Origin: Sambucus nigra
Lineage: Eukaryota > Streptophyta > Magnoliopsida > Dipsacales > Adoxaceae
DNA: 64,000 nt
NCBI GenBank assembly: GCA_949130495.1
Contig: OX422210.1
Coordinates: 635,814,585-635,878,584 of the forward strand
Direction: 5' to 3'
Part shown: positions 48,034 through 60,387 of the stretch, one piece after another
Numbering within the stretch: position 1 is the first letter of the stretch
Layout: the number at the start of each line of letters is the position of its first letter
The notes under the pieces: model-generated
Database searches by the model: none
Told to the model about the DNA's origin: nothing
The model's input: the letters and a program-made list of their open reading frames with translations, nothing else
Made by a program: the position numbers and the translations under genes

Positions 48034-50546
48034 TGGTTATCATTAGCTACAAATTCAGGAGGAGGATATCCCGTAGGTGGTCTTTTTGGCACGGTATGGG
48101 TCCCGTGATAACTGGGTAATTCTATTTGGGTTGACAAACACTCCACCCATGTTCTTGGTTTGATGATCATAATATTCTAACCTTACTTATACCAGTTCAT
48201 CATAGTGTTCAACCATGATATTTTAGTGTATTCTCGATCCGAGGAGGAGAAAGCATAAAATATGAGTATACTATTTCAGACACTTCGAGATCGTAAGTTA
48301 TATGCTAAGTTCTTCAAATGTGGATTTTGGTTGCAAGAGGTTCAGTTGTTGGGCCATTTTTTATCGGATTTAGGAGTGTCAGTGGATCATAGAAATGTAT
48401 CAGTCGTGATGGAGTGGGGGAAACCTATGACACCAATTAAGGTTAGGAGTTTATTGGGATTAGATGAGTACTATAAGTGGTTTATTTAGGTGTTCTTGAG
48501 GATTTTTGAGCCACTGACTCACCTCCTCTCGAAAGGAGTACCATTTTTTTGGGATACTGATTATTATAGAGTTTTTGATGAGATGAGGGAGATACTCACG
48601 CCCGCACCCGTACTTATTTTAGTATGGGGAGGAATGGAGTATATGGTGTATATTGACGCATCACTTTAGGGACTTGGAGGATTTTTTATACATGATGAGA
48701 TTCCCATAGGTTACGCCTCTCATAATCTTAATCTTCACGAGGGAAACCACCCAACCCATGATTTGGAGTTTGTTGTGGATGTCTTTGCTATTCCTATTCG
48801 AAAATAATACTTGTCCGGTGAGAAGTTTAAGTTATTCTCGGATCACAAGATCCTTTAGTACTTGTTATCTTAGTAGGAGTTGAATATGTGGCAGAGGAGG
48901 TAGTTTGAGTTTGTGAAAGGTTGTCTTTTATTGATTCAGTGTCATTCGGGGAAGGCAAATGTGGTACTAAATGCCTACATCCATCGATCAATTATGAGTC
49001 TAAAAAAATTGTAAGCAGAAAAAGGATATAATTTATCTACTTTTTGGGTAGAGAAGTGGACCAATTTGCATACCATAGATATGACAGAGGCATATTCGGC
49101 AATTGTGTCCGTTACACCTAATATCGTGTCACAGGTGATTCAAGACCAGGATTCAGACTCGTTTTTTTAAGAGTAGTGAAGAAATTTTTATCTGGAAGAT
49201 TTTTTTTACGTTCGATCAACTCATATGGTGGATTGAGGTTTTAGGGGTGATTGGTTGTGTCGGAGGGTCCCGAGCTGCGAAAGGAAGTTTTGGCTGAGGC
49301 ACATGGTTCGCATTTCACTATGCATCCTGGGGGTAATAAGATGTACTATGATATGAGGAGGTAGTACTGGTGGCCCAGGATGAAGAGAGACATAATAGAG
49401 TTCATGTGAAAGCATGCCACCTGCCACTTAGTAAATGTGGAGAACTAGAGACCAATTGGGGAGTTGCAGTTGTTGAAGATCCTGATGTGGGAGTGGGAGA
49501 TTATCTCAGTGGATTTAAATATCGAGTTACCAAGTTCCTAAAGGGGAGATAATAAGGTGTCCCATTTTTTTCTAGTGCGAAAAGACTACAATGAAGAGCA
49601 GTACGCCCTACTCTTTATTTTATAGATCGTGCATCTTGGGATATTATTTGACATTATGACCGACAGGGATAGTATTTTAGTTTCCTTATTCTGGGAAAGT
49701 TTTTAAGAGGCTATGGGGGTATAATTGCAAATGAGTATCGTGTTTCACCCTTAGATAAACAGACTAACTAAGAGGGTGAATCAAAATTTTGAAGGACACG
49801 TTATGGTCTTGTGTTTTTAACTTCAAGGGGAGTTCACTTATAACAATAGTCGCCAGAAGACTATTGGTCTGGTGCCCTACGAGGTGTTGTATGGACAAAC
49901 GTATTGTTCTTCGAGTTGTTGGTTAGAGGCAGGGGATAGAAAATTATTGGGCCAACCTACATTAGGGACACATTTGAAATAATGGCACCCATCAGGGAGC
50001 ATATGAAGACAGACTATAGTCGATGGAAGAGTTATGTTGATAGGAGGAAGCATAATTTGGAGTTCTAAGTAGGAGATCAGTTAATTTGGAAGGTATCCCC
50101 AATGAAGGGAGTTATGAAATTTGGGTCCAATGGAAAGTTAGCTCCCCGATACATGAGTCCCTTCACAATCTTAGATAGGGTGGGGAAAGTGTTGTATCTT
50201 TTGGCCTTTCCCGTCCATATTTAGTGGGTACATGATGTCTTTCATGTGTTTACACTGAGGAATTTATTGATGGATGAGTTAGAGTACTAGCACATCGACC
50301 TCGACGAAATTGAGATATAATACCAAATCGTAAATTATGAGGAGAAACTCAAGCGCATTTTTCACTGGAGAGAGAAGACTCTACTATGTCATTATGTTAG
50401 TCCGATTCTAATGGTGACACCACGGTGAGGTTGAGTCTACATGGGAGAGAGAGGAAGACATCTGAGCGAGATATCTTGATATTTTTGAGTCGGGTATATG
50501 AAGGTCGAATTTTGAGGATGAAATCCCTTATTTAAGGGAGTAAGAG
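48034..50546 (+). pseudogene. Element D2 pol, 3' part: RT, RNase H, integrase, chromodomain
   Basis: RT continues from 40925: LQIQEEDIP, LFGLTNTPPMF, then FNHDILVYSRSEEE where Y/F-x-D-D is expected (first catalytic Asp is His). LYAKFFKCGFWLQEVQLLGH follows at 48300. RNase H region about 48530-48990. Integrase: KRDIIEFM, KHATCHLVN (49380-49430), then WEWEIISVDL near 49495; a conserved HPLDKQT-type segment near 49750. Chromodomain end: ESTWEREEDI at about 50435-50465. Then FEDEIP leader and PPT-like AAGGGAGTAAGAG. Stops throughout. Confidence 0.88.
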
Positions 50547-51945
50547 TGTAATACCCCAAATTTTCCTTTCATTTAAAATTAATTGTGCAATTAATTATTT
50601 GATTTCCTATTGTGACCACTGATATGTAAATTAGTATATTTATATATTTTGTTATGTAATTCTTATGAGCTTCGTGAATTCACATCCTTTATAAACCAAT
50701 AAAGTACATAGTAATTCACTACTTTAATATTTTAAGTGACTTGGTATTAAGAAAGACTATAGAATGTTCAGGGATTAGGTGTCTGGGTTTTCATTGTTTG
50801 GATTATTCCTTTCGAGTCCCACCAATTGTGAAGCGGTTTCTTATAAAATCGAGCCACACTTAATTAATTAATAATGGAGTCTTAACTTAATCTATTCATA
50901 TTGACTTATAAATTTATTTAATGACATTATTAATTTATTAAAAATATTTTCACTTATAGTATTGACTTTCGATACATCTAGAAAATCAGTTTTTATCTTA
51001 AAATAGTGTAATTAAAGTTTGTTGGTTAGTATATGATCTGGGCCAAGTTTCTGTCCATTTGGATCATGTTTTCGGCTCATTGAGTAAGGCTAATTTGGGG
51101 CCTATGCTTAATGTAGGAATTAGGTCCTTTAATTGATTAATTAAGAAAGCCTAAACACTCATATTACATTGGAGAATGACCTTAGAAATTGAGGAGTTTG
51201 CGGGAGCAACAAGAGATTGAAAAAATTGAGGATTTGTGATTCAATCCGTACAATCGGTCTAACATAAGCAATCTTTGATTATGAATTTAATTAAGTTTGT
51301 GTTAGAATAATAATAATAGGTTAGTGGAGTCTGAATATAATCCATAAAAATATTATTTTCATCATCTTATAACCTAATTTCGTAATTAGATTAGTTATAT
51401 GTGTAAGCCTTAATCACATATTGATGAACTAATGTAGTTTTGATGTTGAATCCTTTAATTGAACCGCGAATCATGTAATCTATTTATAAAAAACATTATA
51501 TCTGAACTATAAGGGTGTTAATCTATAAAAGCCCTCATCTTTTGATTAATTATTTAATCAAATATGCAAACGAATGTGATAAATATTGTCTAAACCATGA
51601 ACTTAGGGTTCAATCCTTATAATTTGAAATTAGATCATAAATCGTGGATTCAATCATCTAAAACTTATTAAAATATTTAAGTAACATTGTTATAAATGTA
51701 AGATTATAAGCATAATGGGTATTATGATGTTTATAGGTTTTAAACTTAGATTTGGTTTGGGTTATGGAAAATTCTGCACAATGTGGATGAAGGATTATGT
51801 GTCGTTCTCATTTGAATAATATTAGGTTCGCTTTTGAGAAAGAAATGTCACCTAGTTCAAATGACAAGGGATTCTGGTTCGAACGACTTAGGCTTCTGGA
51901 TTGAATGACTTGGATTAGTTTGGTGTTTAACTTTTATATAATTTT
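50547..51945 (+). repeat. D-family LTR, 3' LTR of D2, interrupted
   Basis: Starts TGTAATACCCCAAATTTTCC. Aligns with 36072-36910 but contains about 600 bp more (roughly 50735-51340). Similarity ends near 51945 (after TTTAACTTTTATATAATT), where a minus-strand copia-type fragment begins. Confidence 0.75.
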
Positions 51946-52925
51946 TTAGGGTTGAAATAGGCTCTCATACCAATTTGAGAGTGCTTGTGCAATCTTAGTG
52001 GAATAATTTATTTAGTTAAATGTTCAATCACAAATATAATTTTATTTTATTATCCTAAGACATACATCTAAGTGATAAGGCAGATAAATAAAATATGCAA
52101 TCACACGACAAATGAGGAAAAATCCTTTTTCAGGGTAAAACCTTTTATATCAGCACTTTAGAAAGTTTATAAAACAGTCGACTTACAATACTACTTGATA
52201 CAACTACAAGTATAATGCTCAGTCTTTGTAAAATCTCTAAAGAATATCTCTCGTTCCTGAGTAGTCCACGACAGCAATCCACTCTCAGTATCCACCGATC
52301 AACCTTCAACCTTCAGTCTTCAATCATGATCCCTCTGGGTTCACAAGTCATCCATAGAGATGATCTCTCCACAATGAGTATAACTCAACTTACATTCAAA
52401 ACTATTCGCAAAATATATTTGGGGACGTGTTTGTGAATCAAAAGGTGTTTGAATACCCAAAAGATGGAAAAACTTTGATAAAGATATCCTTATTACGTTT
52501 TCTTTGAAGTCTCATGAAAAAAGAACTCAAAATAAGTATTTATAGACGTAACACAAATTTTAAGGCTGCAAATTCGTTCAAACAAAAGTAAAAGTCGTTC
52601 AAACGAGAAAGGCATTTCGTTTGAATGAAAATAGAGTTCGTTCGAATGAGACTCCAATCTAATTTGAACCAGCTTCCAACGAGCTTTAAATTAATTCTAA
52701 CAGAAGGCCCTCATTGGATGTTCGTTTGATGTAAGATGTGATGACACTTTTAACAAAAAGCTAAAGTCGTTCGGACGAGATAGCAATCTCGTTTGAACAA
52801 GGTTAAAAAAATTATTTTTAAATTTAAAATTCTATCCTCGATTTTAATAAAAAAAATAAACATCCAAAATAAAGTTTATGAATAATTTTAAACATCAATT
52901 ATTTTATACCTTTGTGGGATGTAAG
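51946..52925 (-). mobile_element. 5' LTR fragment of a copia-type element (minus strand)
   Basis: On the minus strand, a sequence ending AGCACTCTCA at about 51976 is followed by TTGGTATGAGAGCC (51973-51959), a Met-tRNA type PBS, and about 15 internal bases. The LTR body to about 52925 has a TATAAATAC box (plus 52533-52545) and CGTTCAAACGA-type boxes at 52570-52800. The TCTCA-PBS arrangement matches the gag-only element. The upstream end is not defined and no internal coding remains. Confidence 0.6.
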
Positions 52926-53512
52926 GAAGTCTTGAATGTTAGAGTCGGTTTGTCATGACGGTACGTGGCGATTTATAACTGGATGTAGGGAAGCAAGAAG
53001 ATGTAGGGAAGAAAGAAGATGGATCATGTTATTAGGGCCTCACTTGGGAAATAAGTGAGTGTTTCTTAGTAACCCGTCCTTCACTACTTACACATGGGTA
53101 GTGGGCATCACTCTGCTTCATTTCCCAACCATCACTATTTTTAGAGAGATAAGGTTCCTATGAAGGATAAGTCTTAGACCAGCAAAGGGACAAATACTGG
53201 AAAGAGGAGTGAGCCACCCCAAGTGCAGGGAGGTTTACAGGAGTAGAGGGGAACACCATAGGGTTGATAACCACCCTAAAAGGTTCTAAGGTTCAGATGA
53301 GCAATACTTTTATGACGTCTAGGGATAGAGTTCGAATGGACATCAATGTCAGCATCATCAAGGCTATTAGGGCCAATAATATCAAAGTTAAAACGACCAC
53401 AAAGATAGAGGTGAGGACTAATAGCATCAGGGCGAGAAAGACTAACCCTAGGGACACGGACAGTAGGGATAACCCTTCATATGTGCATGCTTTACATGTG
53501 TCGAGTAGGGAC
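52925..53512 (+). pseudogene. D-family gag fragment (D3)
   Basis: Homologous to D2 gag at about 39500-39950: the segments GTGTTTCTTAGTAACCCGTCC and AGAGAGATAAGG recur in the same order with the same spacing. It is followed at 53513 by element E. Its place after a D LTR suggests a third tandem unit. Open frames of 92 codons here are part of the low-complexity gag tail. Confidence 0.65.
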
Positions 53513-56444
53513 TGTAACACCCCGTATTTTTGTGCATTTTAATATTTAATTAATTCTAATAATTATAAATTAATTAAGTGTCGTAATTTAATTGAATTGA
53601 TTTGTTAATATTTATTTAAATATTAATCAGAGAGAAAATGGTTAATATTTATGGAAATTAAATTACTAAGTCAATAGTAATAATTTATTTACGTCATAAC
53701 GTGTATAAATGGCGTGGCATTTATTTATCTCAGCCGGAAGTCAAATATAGACTAAGTTGGGTGTGAGATAGGGACTTTTATAAATTAATTCGGGTGTCAA
53801 TTTGAGTGCACGATTGAGTCCAGATGGGCCGAGATAGTCGAAAAAGTGTACCCGATATGGTAAATGGGTCACGGGGTATTTTTGGGCATAACCGAGCCCA
53901 CTCGGGGGGTATTTGGGCCATTTTAATTAAGCTCATATGATTAAAAATGGGATTTGGAGATGAAAACCTAAGTTTTGGTGTTGTGGGCAGCCATAACTCA
54001 TTTGGGAGAAATCTGAGAACGTAAGGGACAAAGAGGGAGGACTCTTGTGAGCCAAAGAGGAAGAATGAGGAAGGTGTTCTTCATTACACAACGATTTCTA
54101 CACCAAAGGATAATCAGACACTACGAACTCTTGAGGCAAGTGGTTAAACTTGATTTTAATTTAATTGTATTCTTCAATTCATATCACAGTATGTGTGTTA
54201 AACTAATGATTTTGGGTTGGGTAGACACAAATTGGGATTTTAAATTTGTGGATCTTACAAATAAATTTTGAGATTTGAGAATGATAATTTATTTGTATGA
54301 ATTGTGGAGAAACCAATTGATAAATTGAAAGGTTTTTTTATCTATAAAAAATCCGGGAAGAATCATGGTTAATGTCGTATTTGGGATGACAATTATTAGA
54401 TTGGAATTTGGACTTAAGTTAGGTTAGAGTTAATTTTGAACACTTAAGGATTTACAGTGGATAATTCGGGGTAAAAACCTTCACAGAAGCAGTTAATGGC
54501 AATTGTGTCTGCCATGCCCTCTAGAAAATCCCGTTTTCTAACTTTTGTTCACTAATACATTTTCTCCAAAACGGCTCCAAAATGCCCCAAAACGGCATTT
54601 TAAAATCTGGGCAGATTAAGTAAATTGAAAACCTTAGGTTAATAATTGTGCAAAATTTATTGAGGAGAATTTTGAATAATTAAATGGGGATATTGGATTT
54701 TTGGGTCAAGTGAGCGAGTTCGGGTGACACCAAGGTATTAAATTAATTCTGGAGAGAAATAGATTAATTTAGAGTCGAAATATAGACTCGGGTAATATTA
54801 AGATACGGGCTAAGTGAGCAAGTCCAGTTATATTGGTTGAGTGACGCCAAGATAATAAATTAATTAATAGATAAATTAATTAAATTAGGGTCAGACCATA
54901 GACTCGGGAAGGCATTAAATTAATTAATGGGTAAATTAGTTAAACAGAGTCGGACGAGAGACTCGAAAATGTATTAAATTAATTAATGGGTAAATTAATT
55001 AATTAGAGTCGGACCATAGACTAGGGAAGGTAATAAAGTAATTAATGGGAAAATTAATTAAATTAAAGTCGGACCATAGACTCAGGAAAATATAGGTTAG
55101 TGCTACGGATTTTGTGCACGGTAAAGTCGGGATTTAAATTATATATACGTTGTGTGATAGTATATATATATTGTGTGCTTATAAATATCAATAAATATAT
55201 ATTTATTTAAATTATATACTCGAGTGCTACCAAGGGAGGTGAGCGATGTGGGTGAATCCCCTAGCTTTAGAAATAGGGTGAGTATATCCCCAGATCAAAG
55301 CGTCCAATTACGGAGATGGGTTACGGAGATGATGTCCTCATACTCGAGGGAATATGACCGCCTCCATTAAGTTATTATTGTATGTTTCGATTTGGCGAAC
55401 CATAGTTGTCTCAGAACTCAAGGTGGGACTAAGTAGCCTGGGTTGGTATCACTTTAGAGAGTACATCCGGTGAGGTATTACTCGGGAGGATGGATTATAT
55501 ATATATTCAACATATGTGTGAATGTTGTGATATTGTTTTACGTATATAATGGGATAGATAATTATATATGGGTAAATGAATACATGATGTGAATTGTTTT
55601 AATTATATAATGGGTGTGAATGTTATATGGATTTAAAAAGGGAAAATGATTAACTAAGTTAATGTGGTTAATAACTTATAAATCATATCTTAAACGTACT
55701 CGGGTTTGAGTAGGGTGGTTGAAAGAAGCTATATCATGTATCTAGTTACGGGGTAGATGACTATGGAGGATATGAAGAAAGCGTTTAGGTGTGCACATTA
55801 GTTGAGGGTGAGTATGTCCTCAAGGGAGTGCGACACTAGCTTATATATGAAGAGCATTCATGCATTTTAAATTATTTCAATTTAATCACTTGGTAAATAT
55901 TTTCAAATGTTTTGGGTTCTAACCGTTGCTATCAATTATTTTCAAAACCTTTTAGGTGTCCAGCCATAGGGACGCCAGACTTGAATTCACTCTAGGAACT
56001 TGCAGTTGTAGCATGTGTGGATGTTGCAGAATTTGGGTAGACACTTCGCCCGTTTTATTCCTAGTTTAGGAATGTTATCTCAGTTTATCTCGAGCATGTC
56101 TCTCACAATTTTATTCAGTTATTTCACTTCAGATTTTATGGGATGTTTTACTCTCTGTTAATTTAGTTTGATTTGGATTAGCCGATGGTTTATTCGGCAA
56201 AACATTTTTTTAGTTCAGTGATGAGATGGGTTGACTCTATTTATATGTGATGTATATATTTTTTTCCGCAAGAGATTATGTTTTAGTTAAAGTAAAGATT
56301 AAAATTTGACATAAGATTTTTTAATACTAGGTGGTTAGTAATTTTTATAAAATTTCGACAGTGATGCTAAGGAAATTTCCATATATTCCTGTTTAATTTG
56401 ATATTGGACTGATCACCCGGTATTTTATTGGGCGAGGTGTCGCA
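53513..56444 (+). repeat. 5' LTR of element E (2932 bp)
   Basis: Starts TGTAACACCCCGTATTTTTG and ends GGCGAGGTGTCGCA, directly before the PBS. Its first 620 bp match 60388-61019; its last 120 bp match the LTR end of element F (TACTAGGTGGTTAGTAA, CGACAGTGATGCTA), so E and F are one family. Holds a minisatellite at 54855-55095. No real coding. Confidence 0.88.
54855..55095. repeat. Minisatellite in the LTR of element E, about four units of 57-60 bp
   Basis: Units combine TAAATTAATTAATGGGTAAA with AGTCGGACCATAGACTCGGG and start near 54856, 54914, 54971 and 55031. Confidence 0.85.
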
Positions 56445-56446
56445 GA

Positions 56447-56459
56447 TGGTATCAGAGCA
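56447..56459 (+). promoter_or_regulatory. PBS of element E
   Basis: TGGTATCAGAGCA, two bases after the LTR end; initiator-Met tRNA type. Confidence 0.9.
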
Positions 56460-59400
56460 TAAAGTTCTAGTGTCCTTAGGATCTGTGCAGCTTTACACAT
56501 TTTAGCTTAACGTTCTTTGATGTAGAGCCTTATGATAGGATTATTGTAGTCCTTTACATACGTGCATGTACGTTCTCCTGCGATTTAGTAGTTAATGTGA
56601 TTCATATACGAGTTCGGTTGGGCTTTGTACACCGAACATTCTTTGGGATGACCAACGAGAGTCGTAGGAGGATTGCAGGAGGAGAGGACTCGACAGAAGA
56701 CATGGAGTATTTTGGAAATGGTGATCGTGATAAGAGACACCATGATTACTGTTCAGGCAGTTAATGTTGGAATAACCATTAGGGCGCAGTGGTCAACCAA
56801 GGACCATCGAAAAGGATGGTGGCATAAATTTAGAACCACCCAATGCAGTCGATAAGGGTGTGAGTCGAAGACGTTTTACAGAAAATCCATTCCTTAGAGT
56901 TCGAGAATGGTACAGTTAGGTGATTTACCAATGGAAAGAGAACCCCCAATTGAGATCATATATGGAGGAGTGTAGTGACACTCAGGTTTAAATTTTAGAC
57001 AAAATTTTAAGCTCATAGGAGCAGCACAAAGTGATGGGAGACATTCATCACATTCATGGGGAGATACCATAATTAATGAGGAATTTGGGGTGCGGTTCAA
57101 ATGTAAATCCTCTCATCAGTTGCCTAGAAAGAGAGGCATAAGAGATTTCAGTATTTACTTCAGGTGAAGGAAAAGTTGATTTTTTTAGAAAACTTCATAC
57201 TCGACGAGGGGGATATGAAGGTTAATAATGGGGTCCGTAAGTGGATAATGGACTCATGGGTAGGATACACAAGCATGGATATAAAATCCGGTCGTGATGC
57301 CTAGTGTCGATGTCATCAAAAGTAATACGTTTACGGGTTTACATCAACGCTTCCATGAAGGGGGAGCCGAGAGTGTTGAAGAATCTATCCAAAGGGAAGA
57401 TCTAGATTTAACGGTGCTAGTGAGACACCACAGTGGGGAATACCCAGTAAAGGATCAATTTTTATGATTTTGTCCAATAGAGTTTCTACCAAGTGACGGT
57501 GGATTCAGACAAGGTCGTCTATGCCGACAACGAGTCCCATAGGGCCAGCAAAGCCAAAGGGACAAAGGGAGTGGCAATCAGGATTGAGATTACCAGATTC
57601 GGGGAAAGGACAATCCCGATATGGCCAGTGGGCCTAGATAAAGGGGAATGACACGGTGAGGTGTCGAATGTGTGAAGAGTATGAACACATGTGCGGACCC
57701 TATCCGTAGTAGAGTAAGGATAAGAGTAGAATGCCTAGCAAGGGCAACAATTATATAAGTTTTTATTCGTTTTGGATGAGAGTTTAATATCTAGGAACAA
57801 TTTGGATCGCCAATGTATTGATGAGTGAAAGTATGGGTTTTATCCCCGAGTAAATGGGGTAAAATTCGGTGTAACACAGATGAGTCACAGTATTTTGATT
57901 AACACTATACACACGGTGGATATATTTAGTGGTTGTATCGTGAGTGTTACTATTGCGTATATATTTACCATTGGGTAGCAGGGCTCTCTTTGGAATATAC
58001 AGGAAAGAAGATGAAGACACTGGGAGGACATATATTTACAAGAATATCTTGTTTTAAGAGGCACTATGCGAGTAGAATCTTATCCTAGGTATGGACTAGT
58101 TAGCGATGGGTAAGCGATACTGGGAGGTTACAGAAAGACTATCGTGTTCGATATTCCAGGGCAGGATGTATATTATTTGCAAGGTTCCACCCGAAAGAAG
58201 GTTGGACTCGTGGAGATGTTTTATAAAATATACTTCAGAGGATACGGTTGTCTAGTATATTTTATCCTGGTGTGTAGGGATTTTTACTGATGTGATTCGG
58301 GGCATGGAGGATTGACCATGGAGCGAAGAGATTTAGCACGTTAGTGACTTAGGGCTGAGAACTTAGTGATAGTGCGAGCGCAGTATTTTTAACTCCGTTA
58401 GAGACGCGGGAGTCGATAATTAGACCTATGAGTATGGGGATAGAGTTTTGGGTATCCCATTTATATGCTTGGGTCTACGGAAATCAATGAACGACAATGC
58501 TAGTGTTTAATGCATTGGGGAAAGTTCTTTTGGGGCTCTGTCGTGAAATTTTATACGCATGAGCCCTAATAAGCGTCAGTGGTGGAGAGACGTTATTGGA
58601 TGCTAGGACATCGGTTTAGAGGGTAATTTTTTAATGTGTGGAGAAAATCATTTGAGCTGAGAGCTATTACACTATAAGGCCAGTGTAGCCGGATAGTGCT
58701 TTGAAAGAAGCACTGAGAAAACTTTTATACCACAAGTTAATGGGTGGGGCAACATCAAGATGAATTAAAATTGCGATTTGTGGAGTAATCGAAAATAGCC
58801 GTATGTTATGGTGTGATTTGTAGGATAACCTTGAGAGAAAAATATTACATATGTGATGTTGTGCAAATATGCACGAGATATAGGGTGTATGGGCGCCCTG
58901 GTTAGTACAATTTCAGAATCGTCCAAAATAAAGGAATATGTAACTAAGTGTGTTGAATATATTCTGGTGGGGCAATTAGAAAATAAGTGGGAAAGTACAG
59001 CGAACTGAAATCCATTTGAGGAAGGAAACAGTCCGACGTATGCGTATCAAGAAGAACGATCTCCATCGTGAGGAGTGGAAAGGCGGTGGATGAACATGTC
59101 ACAAGATATCTTTAGGCAAGGAATAAGCCACATTTTGAGAAAGTAGAGAAGAGTCTCACTTAGTCATATGTCTAGTATGGTTTTACGCATATATAAGGTG
59201 TAAATTTCTACTCACGTGATGTGAATCTTTGAGCACGGGATTTGTGTTATATGAGACATAATGAAGTTGTCTTCGGGTACACCATTTAAGGGTAAAAAAA
59301 AGGTTAATTTGAGGTTATCAATCGGGATTTTTGTAATTTTGATCATTTCAGGGATGGGATTTATCCGCAGATTAGTATAATTCATAATTTGACTTTCTCA

Positions 59401-60370
59401 AGTTGGGGAGAAGCCAGTACCTTCCATAGAATTTGCAACATGGATTAACTAAAATGACTAATTGTTAATTTGGATGGGTTATACGATCGAAAAAGACGTT
59501 GTCGTCCAATATTGGCGTGAATTTGGATAAGACCTTATAGTACCACCTCTGATAAGAATTGTCAGGAGGCGATAGGGACGGAGTTACATATCGTGCTAGA
59601 CGCGCCACCCATAAGTCGATGGGTAGACGGGAAGTGACTAGGTAGTAGGAGAAATCAAGAAAGGTGTATTCTAAATTTTTGGTTAATTTGAGAGTGGTAA
59701 TTACCACTGGTAGAGTTACCTGTGATACCTCGTAACAGTTTATTATCTACGTGAAACTTTAGGAGAACCTATGGTAAAAGTATTGATATCCAACCTATGG
59801 TTGGTAAAGGGTGGGGAAATGACAAACTTCTAGGACCCGAAATGAGTTGTGGTCCATTAGTGGAATTGAGTAAGTTATGTATTTCCATATAATTCAGAAA
59901 TGTAATGAGGGGTACGTTACCGTGCGTTGGAGGTGGAAGTCTGACATGCGTAGTCAGGAATTATTGCGGGTAATTTCCTGGAAGAAAGTCACGTGTTTGG
60001 AAATAAGGAAATTGGCACCCAGGCTGAAGGGGAATTTTCTAATATAAAGATAGTGGAGCCGGTGGAGTATAGGCTCATCGTTTGAGGCACTGCATGGCCG
60101 GGGACCATTGAGTTAGAGATTGATGATCATTGAGAGGGATTCCTAGCACGGCCCACTCGAGGAGATTGACTTGCAGTTAGCCATCTCATATGAGGAGAGA
60201 CCTGTAGCTATGTGAGTGCAAGCTACGATCTAAGGTCGTACCACTAGTGAGAGTGCAGTGGGGTCATTACAGTATTGACGAGTCTATGTGGGAGCGAAAG
60301 GAGGATATGCGAGAACAGTATCCAAAGTTATTCGCCGCAAATACGACCTAATTTCGGGGTCGAAATTCCT
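56460..60370 (+). pseudogene. gag-pol region of element E, heavily decayed
   Basis: ATG at 56649 (MTNESRRRIAGG) may be the old gag start, but no frame stays open beyond about 60 codons. The block after the protease site (ILGMD.LAMG) is visible near 58080-58110. RT and integrase are hard to follow. The end is clear: ISYEERPVA near 60195 and W-E-R-x-E-D-M-R-E-Q-Y-P near 60295, the chromodomain-containing C-terminus, then the FRGRNS-type leader to the PPT. Stops and frameshifts are dense. Confidence 0.7.
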
Positions 60371-60371
60371 T

Positions 60372-60387
60372 TGTAAGGGGGGAAGTA
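60372..60387 (+). promoter_or_regulatory. Polypurine tract of element E
   Basis: GTAAGGGGGGAAGTA next to the TG of the 3' LTR. Confidence 0.85.

Larger units (their letters stand above)
40921..48038 (+). mobile_element. Gag-only Ty1/copia-type LTR retrotransposon (40926-48033) with TSD TGGTT
   Basis: LTRs of 1686 and 1674 bp flank a PBS, a single intact gag frame, about 1.7 kb of non-coding sequence and a PPT. No protease, integrase, RT or RNase H is present. TGGTT occurs at 40921-40925 and 48034-48038. Removing the element plus one TSD restores the RT reading of D2. Gag-only elements of this plan are known in plants as TR-GAGs and must use pol supplied by a relative. Gag structure, long coiled coil and long LTRs suggest the SIRE/Maximus branch as donor (inference). 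LTR similarity of about 98% by eye and the intact frame indicate recent movement. Confidence 0.92.

Noticed and set aside
47856..48119. 87-codon frame crossing the right end of the gag-only element
   Set aside because: It runs from LTR sequence into D2 RT in a frame different from the RT frame; an accident of the insertion junction.
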